From a virus, in IMG/VR virus record IMGVR_UViG_3300034106_002336, positions 1-31,189 of that record: a stretch of 31,189 nucleotides of DNA, one strand, 5' to 3'. Below the pieces are notes generated by a model. It ran no database searches. It worked only from the letters and a program-made list of their open reading frames with translations, and was not told where the DNA came from. Every line of letters starts with the position of its first letter. Position 1 is the stretch's first letter. A program made the position numbers and the translations under genes. Of the stretch, positions 12,886-21,909 are shown in pieces.

Positions 12886-14597
12886 GGGGCAAGGGCGTTG
12901 ACGGGCTGATTTGTGAACGTCGGAATGCCCATTGCCGCACGCAAAAGTGCTTCGTTTTGGGCCGCCAGCGCGTTGACCGTTGGCGAGTCGTAGGTCGGAA
13001 TTGCTCTCTGTTGCGCCAAGCCGCTTCTGAGGTAACGCCTTGCTCCGGCGGAAACTGCTGCCGGCGCCATTGCTCCCACCACACCGCCAAGAGTTGCACC
13101 TTGCGGGCCGCCCATAGCGTAGCCGCCAGCAGCGCCAAGACCGCCGCCTATGCCGCCAAACAGTGTTTGCGATCCAGGCGTGCCCTGAGTGCCAGGTTGC
13201 ACCATCACCGGCCGCGAGATGTTGGCAAATCGTGCGATCAGGTCTAGGTCGCCGCTGAAGTATCTGCCTCTGGTTTGCAAATCATTGGCGAGCTGCCTTG
13301 CGTTGACGGACCCTCCTCCTTCAATGATGGCGTTTTCTACCGCGTGACTGATCGCCATGCGCTGCCGAGATGCTCGGAACTGCTCAAGCATGGCCTGAGC
13401 GTTTGGATTGCCAGCCTGTTGCAACGAGCGCTCAATCTGGTCTTCAAGCGCATTGCTGACGGCTCTTTGCGCCAAACCAAGCGCGTTGTCACCGCGAGAA
13501 ATGTTGGCGTTGGCCTGCTCTCGCAACGTTCTAGTGGCTTGCAAGGCGTCTGCAGAATTAAACTGCCCCACGCGATACGAATTGACCAGATCAACAACAG
13601 GTTGCGGGATAGCGCCCGGGAATGACCGACCTGGGCCAGTGTACGCCTGCAGCACATTGCTCAAGGCGTTGTCAAAGTCCTGATCGGTTCTCACGGCTCC
13701 AATTCGATTGAGCGGCTCGTATCCTCTTTGAAATTCGTCCCTGCGAATCTGCTGCGTTGTGTTGCGTTCAAGCCTTGCATCTGGAGGCAATCCGAGAGCC
13801 CTTCGCGCAAGACGATCAGTGACCTCTTGGTTGCGGACGGCAAATTCTTGCTGCGTTCGTATCTTGCCCCCAAGGCGTTCCGCCAGCACGTTTTGGGTTG
13901 ATGGCGTAATGCTTCCGGGCGTTGCAATGTAGCCCTCAGCTTGCGCCTGTCGTAGCGTCAAATCGCGCACAGCGTTGCGAGACTGCTGGGCTTGCAGTGA
14001 CGCCTGCCGAGCCTGCGCAGCGCTGATGGCGGCCCCCGGAACTGCCATAGAAGTTGCGGCGCCAAGCAGCGGTTGTCCAGTCGCCTCAGTGACGCCTTGG
14101 CCTGCCGCACCGGCAGCAGCGCCAGTTGCGGCCATGCCAGTCGTAGCACGTGCCAGTTGTGGCAGCGTTCTCGCGGTTTGACCAATAGCGCCAGCACCCC
14201 CAGTAAGGGCACCTGTCGCACCTTGCAGAGCAACGTCAAGCACTCGCTGGCCTGCAGTTGTTTCCCCCTGCGGCTCGCGGATCAGGCCGGCACGCTTGAA
14301 CGCTTCTGCAACGGGCTGCCGAGGCGCGGTGACGTCTGGCGCAAGGTCAGGCCTGCCCAACGCAGTAGCTGCCGTGCCAAATCCCATCTTTGCAAGATTG
14401 GCCACGTTTTCTGGCGCCGTCAGCAAAATGTCTGCCGCACCAGCAATAGCGCGGTATGGCGCGCTGGTGATGATGTCCATTGTAGAAGCGCGGCGTCGTG
14501 GGCCGGGGACTTCTGACGCAGATCGAGCGGTGGCAAGATCAGAGCCCGAGGAAAGCTCTTGTTCAACCGGCTTGGCAGTTGAAAGGTCGAACGCCAT
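12882..14597 (-). CDS. candidate ejection (internal virion) protein
   Basis: 571 residues, starting MAFDLSTAKPVEQELSSGSD. It is Ala/Gly-rich with long helical parts. A glycine-rich central stretch (about 125-195: GATGALTGGAGAIGQ, AATGAAAGAAGQGV) and GGIGGGLGAAGGYAMGGPQG near 475-495 could insert in membranes. GGAGG upstream supports ATG 14597. No enzyme motif is seen. It is the third of three large proteins between the fibre and the lysis cassette, where P22-type phages carry gp7/gp20/gp16-like ejection proteins, so I infer delivery of DNA across the envelope. It could also be a structural tail protein. Confidence 0.68.
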   Translation of the reverse strand: MAFDLSTAKPVEQELSSGSDLATARSASEVPGPRRRASTMDIITSAPYRAIAGAADILLTAPENVANLAKMGFGTAATALGRPDLAPDVTAPRQPVAEAFKRAGLIREPQGETTAGQRVLDVALQGATGALTGGAGAIGQTARTLPQLARATTGMAATGAAAGAAGQGVTEATGQPLLGAATSMAVPGAAISAAQARQASLQAQQSRNAVRDLTLRQAQAEGYIATPGSITPSTQNVLAERLGGKIRTQQEFAVRNQEVTDRLARRALGLPPDARLERNTTQQIRRDEFQRGYEPLNRIGAVRTDQDFDNALSNVLQAYTGPGRSFPGAIPQPVVDLVNSYRVGQFNSADALQATRTLREQANANISRGDNALGLAQRAVSNALEDQIERSLQQAGNPNAQAMLEQFRASRQRMAISHAVENAIIEGGGSVNARQLANDLQTRGRYFSGDLDLIARFANISRPVMVQPGTQGTPGSQTLFGGIGGGLGAAGGYAMGGPQGATLGGVVGAMAPAAVSAGARRYLRSGLAQQRAIPTYDSPTVNALAAQNEALLRAAMGIPTFTNQPVNALAP

Positions 14598-16069
14598 TAT
14601 TTGACCTCCACAAAACGCTTGCCATCAGGGCTAACCCACGCTCGATTGCCCTTGGCGTCCTGCTTCAGCGTCCAGTCGGCGCCAACGCCAGCCGGCCGAC
14701 CAGTCTGCGGAGTGCGCGCAGGCGGATTGGCCGCAGGCTGCGGCACGTACTTACGAAGTTCTGGACGATCAAACAGAGACTTTCCACCATCGCCAGCGTA
14801 CCAAGCATCCTCAACGCCCTCGTACGTCTTATTCTCTTTCCACCATTTGTCCCAAAACGACCTCTGCTCAATGTCGCGCTTGCTTTGCGCCTTGGTGACG
14901 TCCAAAATAAATCGGTTGGCTTCTCTTGTGTTGCCAAGTTGCGAAGCTGTTTGCGTAATGCGCTGTGCGTCGGCTTCGGTTTGCGGGCCTTTCTGTTCAA
15001 GCTGGCGCTGCAGCACCATTTGATTGAGGGCCGAAGTAAAAGCCTGAGCGTCCGACGCGTACTTTGTTGCCTCAGGAACGCCGAGAGCAGATAGCACAGA
15101 TGCCGCTGCTTTTTGCGCTTCGGCGCCAAAGCCAGTTCTGAATCCTTGGTCAAGAATATTGATCTGCGTATCAATTGCCGGCAAAGTTCTTGCTGCAAGC
15201 CTAGCCGCTTGAGAAATTGTTTCGTAGAGCTTGACGTTAAACTCGCCCTTGGATTGGCGCTCTTTTTTCTCTAGCTCAGGCAAATTCACTTGCACGTTAG
15301 TTGATGCCGCTGGCGGCCGCGTTGTCAGCATTTGAATTCGCTGCTCCAGCGGAGTCCTTCGCGGGTCACCTGTTGGCAACTGAGCAATCTCTTGCTGCAA
15401 ACGCGAGATTTCTGACGGCGCAAATTCTCGATCCGTTTTGGGCTTGTTCGCATCCGCAATTGACCGCCCAAGCTGCTGCAACTGAGGGCTTCTGCTTTGC
15501 AGCATCTGCCCGACTTGCTCCGACGAATACTGCCGGCCAGCGTAATCCAGCATCTTTGCGGGCGCGGCAGGCGCCCCCATAGGCGCAGGCGCAGCCTGTG
15601 CCATCATGGCGTTCACAGGCCGAGCGCCACCGGCAGCGCCAAAGTCCATATCTGGCGCTGCTTCTGGTGCTGCGGCCGGCATGGCGGCAGGCTGCTCGGC
15701 CATCGCAGGCGCGCCGCCACCGCTCCCAGCACCGCCGCCAAAAATCTTCTGGCGCTCGTCCTCCTCCATCGCCGTCTGCATCAGCTTCTGGCCGACTTCA
15801 AAGTGCTGAGGGGTCGTGCCCTGCGTCATAAAAACGCGAGCCAGTTCTTTCACGCCGCCTGGAAACGCCTTGGCGACCTCAGACTGAAACTGCTGGTACG
15901 CCTGCTGCTTGCGCACAGCCTCGGCAGTTTCCATCTGCTGCTGTTGCACCCCCCGCAGCGCATTGATCCCAGGCGCAATCCGCGACAGCGTCTGCAACTG
16001 CGATTCAGGCGCAAACTGCATCGGCTGCCGTTGGCCGGCCATCAAGGGCAATCGGGTGTCAAGTTGCAT
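14597..16069 (-). CDS. candidate ejection (internal virion) protein
   Basis: About 490 residues from ATG 16069; an in-frame TTG 15 bases earlier is less likely. The first third is Gln-rich (MQFAPESQLQTLSRI, then GVQQQQMETAEAVRKQQAYQ), and a Pro/Ala/Gly/Met-rich hinge near 115-180 (APAMAEQPAAMPAAAPEAAP) follows. Two helical, charged segments come next (SRLQQEIAQLPTGDPRR, then ETISQAARLAARTLPAIDTQ). A stop overlapping the next ATG (TAATG) couples it to the following gene. The family is unknown; function is inferred from position between the injection-like 631-residue and 571-residue proteins. Confidence 0.7.
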   Translation of the reverse strand: MQLDTRLPLMAGQRQPMQFAPESQLQTLSRIAPGINALRGVQQQQMETAEAVRKQQAYQQFQSEVAKAFPGGVKELARVFMTQGTTPQHFEVGQKLMQTAMEEDERQKIFGGGAGSGGGAPAMAEQPAAMPAAAPEAAPDMDFGAAGGARPVNAMMAQAAPAPMGAPAAPAKMLDYAGRQYSSEQVGQMLQSRSPQLQQLGRSIADANKPKTDREFAPSEISRLQQEIAQLPTGDPRRTPLEQRIQMLTTRPPAASTNVQVNLPELEKKERQSKGEFNVKLYETISQAARLAARTLPAIDTQINILDQGFRTGFGAEAQKAAASVLSALGVPEATKYASDAQAFTSALNQMVLQRQLEQKGPQTEADAQRITQTASQLGNTREANRFILDVTKAQSKRDIEQRSFWDKWWKENKTYEGVEDAWYAGDGGKSLFDRPELRKYVPQPAANPPARTPQTGRPAGVGADWTLKQDAKGNRAWVSPDGKRFVEVK

Positions 16070-16073
16070 GATT

Positions 16074-17969
16074 TCAGCCCCCAACAGTGGTGCGCCCGAA
16101 GATGTCTCGGACGAGGCGTTCTTCTTGCTGCCGGTTCAGATAGTTCTGGAACGAGTTCAGCGCCCCGCCGAGAGCCCCAGTGTAAGCCGAGGTGCGGCCC
16201 AAACGCCCCGCCGCCAGCGCGTTGGCCTCTTGGCCCATGATGTTGCCGGCAGAAGTGCCGAAGCCGGACGCTGCGTTGCCCATCTGGGTGCTAGTAGATC
16301 GGCCGATGCCCGCAATATCTGAGAGTCTTCCAAACGCTCGGTCGTACTCCTGCGACGCCGTATCCTGCGCAAACCGCTGACCCGCTTTCAGCGCGCCGCC
16401 CGACAGGAAATTGCCCCGCGACGCCTGCATGCGCTCCAGCGCTTTCAGCCCCTCGCCCAGACGAAACCCGTAGCCCGGGTCCATCTCCAGCATCTGCTGC
16501 TGCGATCCCGGGCCGCCGAGGCCCATCGCACCGGACAGGCGCTCCAGCGCTTTCGTGCCGGCAGTGCGGTACGGCTCCAGCAGCCCCTTCTGGTATTCGA
16601 ACATCTCCCGCTGCAGGGCAAGAGCGTTTGCCGCAGCCTGTGACTGCGTTTCTGCGGCCTTCTCTGCCGCGTTGGCTTCCAGCACGCCGCCGACGACGCT
16701 GCCGACGCCGCCTACGACAGCTTGGCCGACGGGGCTGGTGACGAGTTGAACGGCTTTGTCAAGGAGGCTGCCGCCAGCGCCCGTTACCGTAGACGCAATG
16801 TCTGCGGCTGTTTTGCTGCCGGTAGCCCCGAGGACCGTGTCGTAGGCCGACGTTTGGGCGCCGGTCATCCCGGCCCCGTATCCTTCCGAGCCGTACAACG
16901 CCGCTCTGGTGGCGGAATCCATGCCGGCGCCGGTTGCGCCAGTTGTTGCGCCAGTAGCGGCAACGTCTGCGGCGCCCTTTACCGCGCCAGCACCAGCGCC
17001 AAGATTTAAGGCGTTCATGCCCGCGTCAACGCCCATGCCGGCAGCAAAGCCTGCATCTGCCGGAATGCCCGCCAGATCAGCAATCGTGCCCACCGAAGGG
17101 GGCGTTGACGTAATCGCCGCAGTGGGGTCAGCAAACGGGGTAAACTCAAACGTTGGCGGCGTTACGGGGCCAAGTGACGGCGGCAATTCAGTTAGAGGCG
17201 TCACCGACGGCGAGCCGTTCGGCAACGGAGTCATTGACGATGGCGGCGTTGTGAAAACATCCAACTCTGCCAAATTCGTCGGAGACAAAGACCCAGCTTG
17301 CCCCAACACATCCGACGGCAAAGTCGCCAAGTCCGCAGCCGACAACACTCCGCCAACCGCGGGCAATCCCTGCAGGCCAGCCGAGTACGCCGCACTGGTG
17401 CCAAACTCGGGCAACAATCCGCCGGCAATGTCTGCAAACGCGGCCCCCGATGTCCCTCCAATTCCGCCACCAGCCAGCGCATTTACGGCGCCCGCTCCAG
17501 ACCCAGCCCCAGCGCCGCCCAACAGCGAATTGATGCCCGCGCCAAGACCGGCCAACCCGAGGCCGGCGCCCCAGATGTTGATCAGGGGCTTGATCATGTC
17601 GCCGAGATCGGAGCCTTCAATCTTGATGTCCTGCACGCCATCTGGCGTTACAAAACCCCAGTAGGTATTGAAGGTGCGTTTGTCCGGGTGCTTCCAACGA
17701 AGGTCATATCCTGACGCTCGCAAATTGTCAATCGCGGCTTTTGCTTCGGGCGAATACGCGAGTTGATAACCGTTTTCGTCGTCGCCAATGGCCTTGAAAA
17801 CACCGCTTCTGTCATTGGTCATCGAAGCGGTGATCGGGTCAATCGGGCCCCCTTGGAAGCCCATTGACCGCAACACCTGCTCCCACGGACCAGAATACTT
17901 GCCAATGTTGTCTTCTGGAGTCCAACGCGGATCGTCATACGACCAGTATTCAGACGACACTTTTGCCAT
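16074..17969 (-). CDS. phage DNA-injection-like protein
   Basis: 631 residues. The C-terminal third carries the recognisable part: QREMFEYQKGLLEPYRTAG, then MDPGYGFRLGEGLKALERMQ, then ASRGNFLSGGALKAGQRFAQ and EYDRAFGRLSDIAGIG. This block occurs at the end of many phage DNA-injection or internal virion proteins. A long Gly/Ala stretch covers about 130-400 and may span membranes or stay flexible. The N-terminal 120 residues form a separate domain with SGPWEQVLRSMGFQGGPIDP. GAGGTG upstream of ATG 17969 supports the start, which follows nine bases after the fibre stop. Confidence 0.75.
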   Translation of the reverse strand: MAKVSSEYWSYDDPRWTPEDNIGKYSGPWEQVLRSMGFQGGPIDPITASMTNDRSGVFKAIGDDENGYQLAYSPEAKAAIDNLRASGYDLRWKHPDKRTFNTYWGFVTPDGVQDIKIEGSDLGDMIKPLINIWGAGLGLAGLGAGINSLLGGAGAGSGAGAVNALAGGGIGGTSGAAFADIAGGLLPEFGTSAAYSAGLQGLPAVGGVLSAADLATLPSDVLGQAGSLSPTNLAELDVFTTPPSSMTPLPNGSPSVTPLTELPPSLGPVTPPTFEFTPFADPTAAITSTPPSVGTIADLAGIPADAGFAAGMGVDAGMNALNLGAGAGAVKGAADVAATGATTGATGAGMDSATRAALYGSEGYGAGMTGAQTSAYDTVLGATGSKTAADIASTVTGAGGSLLDKAVQLVTSPVGQAVVGGVGSVVGGVLEANAAEKAAETQSQAAANALALQREMFEYQKGLLEPYRTAGTKALERLSGAMGLGGPGSQQQMLEMDPGYGFRLGEGLKALERMQASRGNFLSGGALKAGQRFAQDTASQEYDRAFGRLSDIAGIGRSTSTQMGNAASGFGTSAGNIMGQEANALAAGRLGRTSAYTGALGGALNSFQNYLNRQQEERLVRDIFGRTTVGG

Positions 17970-17977
17970 GATTCACC

Positions 17978-19231
17978 TCACCCAATCCGCCAGTTGGTGC
18001 CGTCGCTGAACACGGGCACGACGTTCGCGCCGCCGCCGGCCACGATCGAATGAAAAGTCGTTGCGCTTGCATCCGTTACCACCGCCCGTGCGCCTGCGCC
18101 GGCAGTGCCTGCGGCTACCAGTGCGGCCACAGTCTGGGTGCCGTTGTTGATCCATTTCAAGCCGACAGTCAGCGTCAGGCCTGGCGCGCGCAGCGAGGTA
18201 ACGCTGCTGTTGCCGATGGTGACTTCGTTGCTGACGCCTGCCGCAGAGACGTCGGCGTCGTAGCCGATTACCGTGTTGTTGCTGCCGGTCGTGAGCGAGT
18301 CGCCGGCCTGCATGCCGACGGCGGTGTTGTTTGCGCCAGAGGTCAGCGCCCCCAGTGCCGACGCGCCCACCGCCGTGTTGTTGCTGGTGGTGGCCGCATC
18401 CAGCGCAGTCCACCCGATGGCAACGTTATACGCGCCCGTGACCACCAGCAGAGCCGCATCCTTGCCCACCGCAGTGTTGCCGGTGCCGCTGGTATTTGCC
18501 CCCAGCGCCGAGCGGCCTACGGCCACGGCATCGCTGCCGGTGTAGGCGTCCAGCGCCGCGTAGCCCACCGCCACGTTGTCCGCTCCCGTGGACACCAGCA
18601 ACAGCGCATCGCTGCCCAGCGCCGTGTTTCCTGCGCCCGTCGTTGCCGCGTTCAACGCTCGGTATCCCGCGCCAGTGTTGTAGTTCGCAGTCGTAGCCGC
18701 CGACAGCGAATCGTAGCCCACGGCCACGTTGTAATCACCGCTGGTGTTGGCATCCAGCGCCTGCGAACCGACCGCAGTATTCTGAAAGCCGTCAGTGTTT
18801 GACGTCAGGGCGTTGTACCCAACGGCAACGTTGTTTGACCCCGTGGTATTGCTGTCCAGCGCCGTGTCGCCCACGGCAATGTTGGTGGCAATGCTGCCGG
18901 CACCCAACCCCACGGCAACACCGACTTCCTTGGTCAAGTCAAACGCCGCGTAAATGTTGTCGTCGGTCTTGATCGTGACGTTGAGAGCCGTTTCCAGCAC
19001 GAACTTGTACGACGAGCCCGCCGTCAGCCAGATTTGCGCGGGCGTCCTGCCGGCGCTGTCCAGCACGATGGGGTTGGCGTTGGCCGTCAGCCCGGTCGAA
19101 CTGGTGTACGTCGCCGCAGGCGTGGTGGTGCCGGCAGCGTAGGTGTAGATCAGCCCGCCGGCCAGCGGGTTGCCGTTGTTGTCGAAGAACTGGGCGCCTG
19201 CGCCTGCGTAGGGGGAAAGCGAAACGCTCAT
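17978..19231 (-). CDS. tail fibre with head-binding domain and YadA-like repeats
   Basis: 417 residues. The first 90 (FDNNGNPLAGGLIYTYAAGT, SPYAGAGAQ, IVLDSAGRTPAQIWL) resemble the head-binding part of P22-type tailspikes. Residues about 110-330 are a tandem array of roughly 15-residue units with the core NVAVGYxAL or NTAVGxxAL, the motif of YadA-like heads and trimeric adhesins, interspersed with SNTxG and ANTSG. The end (APGLTLTVGLKWINNGTQTV) is a beta-rich receptor-side part. It is likely a trimeric receptor-binding fibre on the tail. It lies between the 336-residue structural protein and the injection protein. Confidence 0.82.
   Translation of the reverse strand: MSVSLSPYAGAGAQFFDNNGNPLAGGLIYTYAAGTTTPAATYTSSTGLTANANPIVLDSAGRTPAQIWLTAGSSYKFVLETALNVTIKTDDNIYAAFDLTKEVGVAVGLGAGSIATNIAVGDTALDSNTTGSNNVAVGYNALTSNTDGFQNTAVGSQALDANTSGDYNVAVGYDSLSAATTANYNTGAGYRALNAATTGAGNTALGSDALLLVSTGADNVAVGYAALDAYTGSDAVAVGRSALGANTSGTGNTAVGKDAALLVVTGAYNVAIGWTALDAATTSNNTAVGASALGALTSGANNTAVGMQAGDSLTTGSNNTVIGYDADVSAAGVSNEVTIGNSSVTSLRAPGLTLTVGLKWINNGTQTVAALVAAGTAGAGARAVVTDASATTFHSIVAGGGANVVPVFSDGTNWRIG
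18230..18900 (-). repeat. about 45-bp periodic coding repeats (YadA-like units)
   Basis: The segment coding for residues about 110-330 of the fibre repeats with a period near 45 bases (15 residues), each unit ending in a Val/Ile-Gly-Tyr/Ser core. Units are diverged at synonymous and coding positions, yet short blocks such as TCCAGCGC recur. Such arrays may expand or contract by slippage or recombination. Confidence 0.6.
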
Positions 19232-19238
19232 GATGCTC

Positions 19239-20201
19239 TCACTGTTGAATCTGGCTCACCGCCAGCACGACGGCAGGGGCTGCTGGGGCAAACGCAGTGG
19301 CTGCGACATTATCCACCGTGATGGCCGTATCGTTTGCGGCGAACATGATCTCGATGCGGTCGTTTGCCGCCAGCGAGAAAAACTCGCTCATAGACACAGC
19401 GGTGTACCCGTTGTTGATGTTGATCGTCACCAGCCTGGCAGAGTTAGCGACATCTGTTCCGTTTTTGCGGAACCACAGCCAAACCGTCTTGGCGCTGCTG
19501 CTGCTGCTGCTGATCTGAACGGTGGCGTCAAACTGGTACAGGCCCGATTGCACCACCACAATGCGCGACGCCGGCGATCCGATGCTGATGCCTTCGGCGA
19601 TTTCGGTGTTGTCGAACGTCAGCGCGTAAGCCGTGTTGATGACTGCGGGCGATTGGTCGCTGGTCTTGGTGAACTCGCCGTAATACTTCTGCTGCTCAAT
19701 GGTGGGCCGCACGAAGATGTCGCCCGCCGTTGCGCTATCTACCAGCACCGCAGCGATGGGAATCACGTTGTCCGGCGCGGTGGGCTTGACGTTGGTGAAC
19801 CCGCCGGCTACCGTCGGGCTGGCGTACAGCACGTCGCCCACGCTGAACGCGCTGGTGTTGATGCCGCTGACATTGCCCCACACGCAGCACAGGCCCGTGG
19901 CGCCGCTGTCAGGCAGCTCCTCGGCCATCACGCCCAAGATGTACAGCGACGGCGACGAGCCGTCGGCCAAGTACGGGGCCACCGACAGCACGTTGTTAGC
20001 GCCCACGCCAACGAAGCCAACCACAGCACCCTTGGGAATCGTCGAGCCCGTCGTGTTTTCGACGACGGTGTACTGCGTCAGCGCGGCGTTCTCCGTTGCG
20101 TTCTGCAGCAGTTGGAAGAACCGAAACCACGCGCGAGTGGTCAGCGCCCCCTGATCCACCAGCGGGTCGCGCTGCGAAGGTACGCGCGGTGCAAGCTCCA
20201 C
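19239..20201 (-). CDS. virion structural protein with beta-sandwich C-terminus
   Basis: About 320 residues. I placed the start at GTG 20201, one base after the stop of the gp10-like gene; TTG 20249 and GTG 20237 lie further upstream and would overlap that gene. The body begins with ELAPRVPSQRDPLVDQGALT and a helix TRAWFRFFQLLQNAT. A domain around 40-150 follows (NTTGSTIPKGAVVGFVGVGA). The C-terminal 130 residues (VVVQSGLYQFDATVQISSSS, then SEFFSLAANDRIEIMFAAND) resemble the C1q/TNF-like sandwich of phage tail-tip and fibre proteins. It may be a tail or neck component and possible receptor binder. Confidence 0.75.
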   Translation of the reverse strand: MELAPRVPSQRDPLVDQGALTTRAWFRFFQLLQNATENAALTQYTVVENTTGSTIPKGAVVGFVGVGANNVLSVAPYLADGSSPSLYILGVMAEELPDSGATGLCCVWGNVSGINTSAFSVGDVLYASPTVAGGFTNVKPTAPDNVIPIAAVLVDSATAGDIFVRPTIEQQKYYGEFTKTSDQSPAVINTAYALTFDNTEIAEGISIGSPASRIVVVQSGLYQFDATVQISSSSSSAKTVWLWFRKNGTDVANSARLVTININNGYTAVSMSEFFSLAANDRIEIMFAANDTAITVDNVAATAFAPAAPAVVLAVSQIQQ

Positions 20202-20202
20202 G

Positions 20203-21909
20203 TCAGGCGCTCGTCGGGGTGGCGGAGAGTTCCGCACCCATGATGGCAATCTTCACCGGATCACTGCCGCTGATCTCGTACACCCGATCCCGCAGCTTGG
20301 TGGTCATGCCCAGGCGCCGCCAGATGACGCGTTTGCCGTACTCGCCGAGCTTGCCCATGCTGGCCCAATGCTCGTTGCTCCAGGTGTGACCGCCGTCGTC
20401 GGACCAGCGGAGCATGACATTTGCCGGCGTGTTTGTGTTTGCGCTTGTTAGGTAAATAGAATATGTCAATGGGTCAGACAGCAATATTGTCTGAACTACA
20501 TTTTCAATGTAGTCAATATACGTTTGGTTTGTCAACACGCCCAAGCCGTAATTTTGAAATTGTAGCGAATCGCTTGCTTGAATTACTCCATTATTAGTTA
20601 CGTCGCCAAGTTTGCGCCCGCCAAATTCTTTATTCCATGTTGTTTTGAATGGCTCAAAATTTACAGACGCAGCAAGCACTTTTTCGGCAACCTGCGACCA
20701 ATTAACAACATTCTGAAACTCAAAAGACGTGCCAGACTCAATGTCTAGCTGAAGCATGTGATGCGCCGTTCGCTTCAGATTGTTCTGCCCCGTAGGCAAA
20801 GCGCGCCACGACCGAAGCCATCTTTGTTCTTCTGAGAAATCCCTGAAGAAGTTCATGTCAAGCGCATAGACGTTGCCGCTTTCCCAATCCCCCACCAGCA
20901 CCTGCCCAGCGTAGTTCGCTTGGCAGTTACTCCGGTGCCGCCGAAACTGCACCCCATCCCACGCCGCCCGCTCATGCCACGCCCCAGTGGAGACGTCAAA
21001 CACCCACGTTGCCTGAGCGGTCGGGAACGTCAGCACGTAGAACGAATGACCATCCTGCTGGTACGAGTAGCCGATGGCGTCGTTCAGCACGCCGTACTGC
21101 TGAATCTGCCACTCCACAGCGTGCGTGCTGACGCGCTGGGCGTTGTAGCCCTGATTGCGGTACACGATGCCGTTGCCGCGGGCGTCAGAGCCCAGCCAGA
21201 ACACGGCGTTGTCCAGCTTGGCCACGCTGTACGGCGCAAGGCATCCGGTTTCCATGAACGCGCCTTCGATGCGCGCCAGCGGAAAATCAGCCAAGCCTGC
21301 GTTGTACCAGACCTCAACGGTGTTGTTGCCAAACAGCCAGACCTCGCGGTGGTCTACCATTAGCGACACGATGTTGTCGGGGTTGCCCTCAGCGCTGGCA
21401 AAGTCCAATGGGTCAATGGCAGTGCCGTCAAGCAGCGAGGTCACCCACACGCGCTGGCTGTTGGGCTCGTTGAAGACGAAGTAGCTGTCCAGATAGCCGA
21501 CGCTCACAGCACCCGGAAAGTCAGGGTCCGTGATCTGCGCGAACACGCTCGTGTTGGCGTTGTAGATGAACGCGCTGGGATTGCAAGCCACGAACAACTG
21601 AATGCCGTTGTCGGCCATGCTCACCGGCCCGCTGCCGTTGATTAGGCCAAGCTCAGTGGCGGCAAAGTTCCCGTCTACGCGGTACAGCTTGCCGCCAGAG
21701 GCGACGTACAGGAAGTCGCCGAACTTCCACATCCCACGAATAGGGCCCTCGCCCACGGTCGCCACCAGACGAAGCCCCGGGCACCGCTGCAAAAACGCCG
21801 GTTCCTTGCCGCCCTCGGGCACAACCTCTGGAAACAGGTTGACCATGCGGTTCGCCGCAGCATTGACGCTGCGGGCGACGTAGGCTCCACCGAGGATAGG
21901 AGTCTTCAC
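20203..21909 (-). CDS. P22 gp10-like packaged-DNA stabilisation / tail hub protein
   Basis: 568 residues from GTG 21909, which overlaps the gp4-like stop as GTGA. The start KTPILGGAYVARSVNAAANR and MVNLFPEVVPEGGKEPAFLQ is characteristic of gp10-like proteins, followed by beta-propeller-like repeats (GYLDSYFVFNEPNSQRVWV, then NNTVEVWYNAGLADFPLARI, then GHSFYVLTFPTAQATWVFDV). It is longer than P22 gp10 (about 470 residues). It seals the portal, holds DNA in the capsid and forms the tail hub. Positions about 20440-20760 are A+T-rich against the rest. Confidence 0.88.
   Translation of the reverse strand: MKTPILGGAYVARSVNAAANRMVNLFPEVVPEGGKEPAFLQRCPGLRLVATVGEGPIRGMWKFGDFLYVASGGKLYRVDGNFAATELGLINGSGPVSMADNGIQLFVACNPSAFIYNANTSVFAQITDPDFPGAVSVGYLDSYFVFNEPNSQRVWVTSLLDGTAIDPLDFASAEGNPDNIVSLMVDHREVWLFGNNTVEVWYNAGLADFPLARIEGAFMETGCLAPYSVAKLDNAVFWLGSDARGNGIVYRNQGYNAQRVSTHAVEWQIQQYGVLNDAIGYSYQQDGHSFYVLTFPTAQATWVFDVSTGAWHERAAWDGVQFRRHRSNCQANYAGQVLVGDWESGNVYALDMNFFRDFSEEQRWLRSWRALPTGQNNLKRTAHHMLQLDIESGTSFEFQNVVNWSQVAEKVLAASVNFEPFKTTWNKEFGGRKLGDVTNNGVIQASDSLQFQNYGLGVLTNQTYIDYIENVVQTILLSDPLTYSIYLTSANTNTPANVMLRWSDDGGHTWSNEHWASMGKLGEYGKRVIWRRLGMTTKLRDRVYEISGSDPVKIAIMGAELSATPTSA

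Noticed and set aside
12613-13138. Upstream extension of the holin frame into the neighbouring genes
   Set aside because: The part before ATG 12610 is Arg/Pro-rich shadow of the overlapping genes; the holin start has a coupled overlap there.
18230-18900. CRISPR-like array from the about 45-bp periodicity
   Set aside because: Repeats are diverged, in frame, without constant repeat and unique spacer alternation, and encode a continuous fibre.
19230-20243. 337-codon open frame on the + strand
   Set aside because: Antisense shadow of the 336-residue structural protein; Arg-rich and without domain signal.
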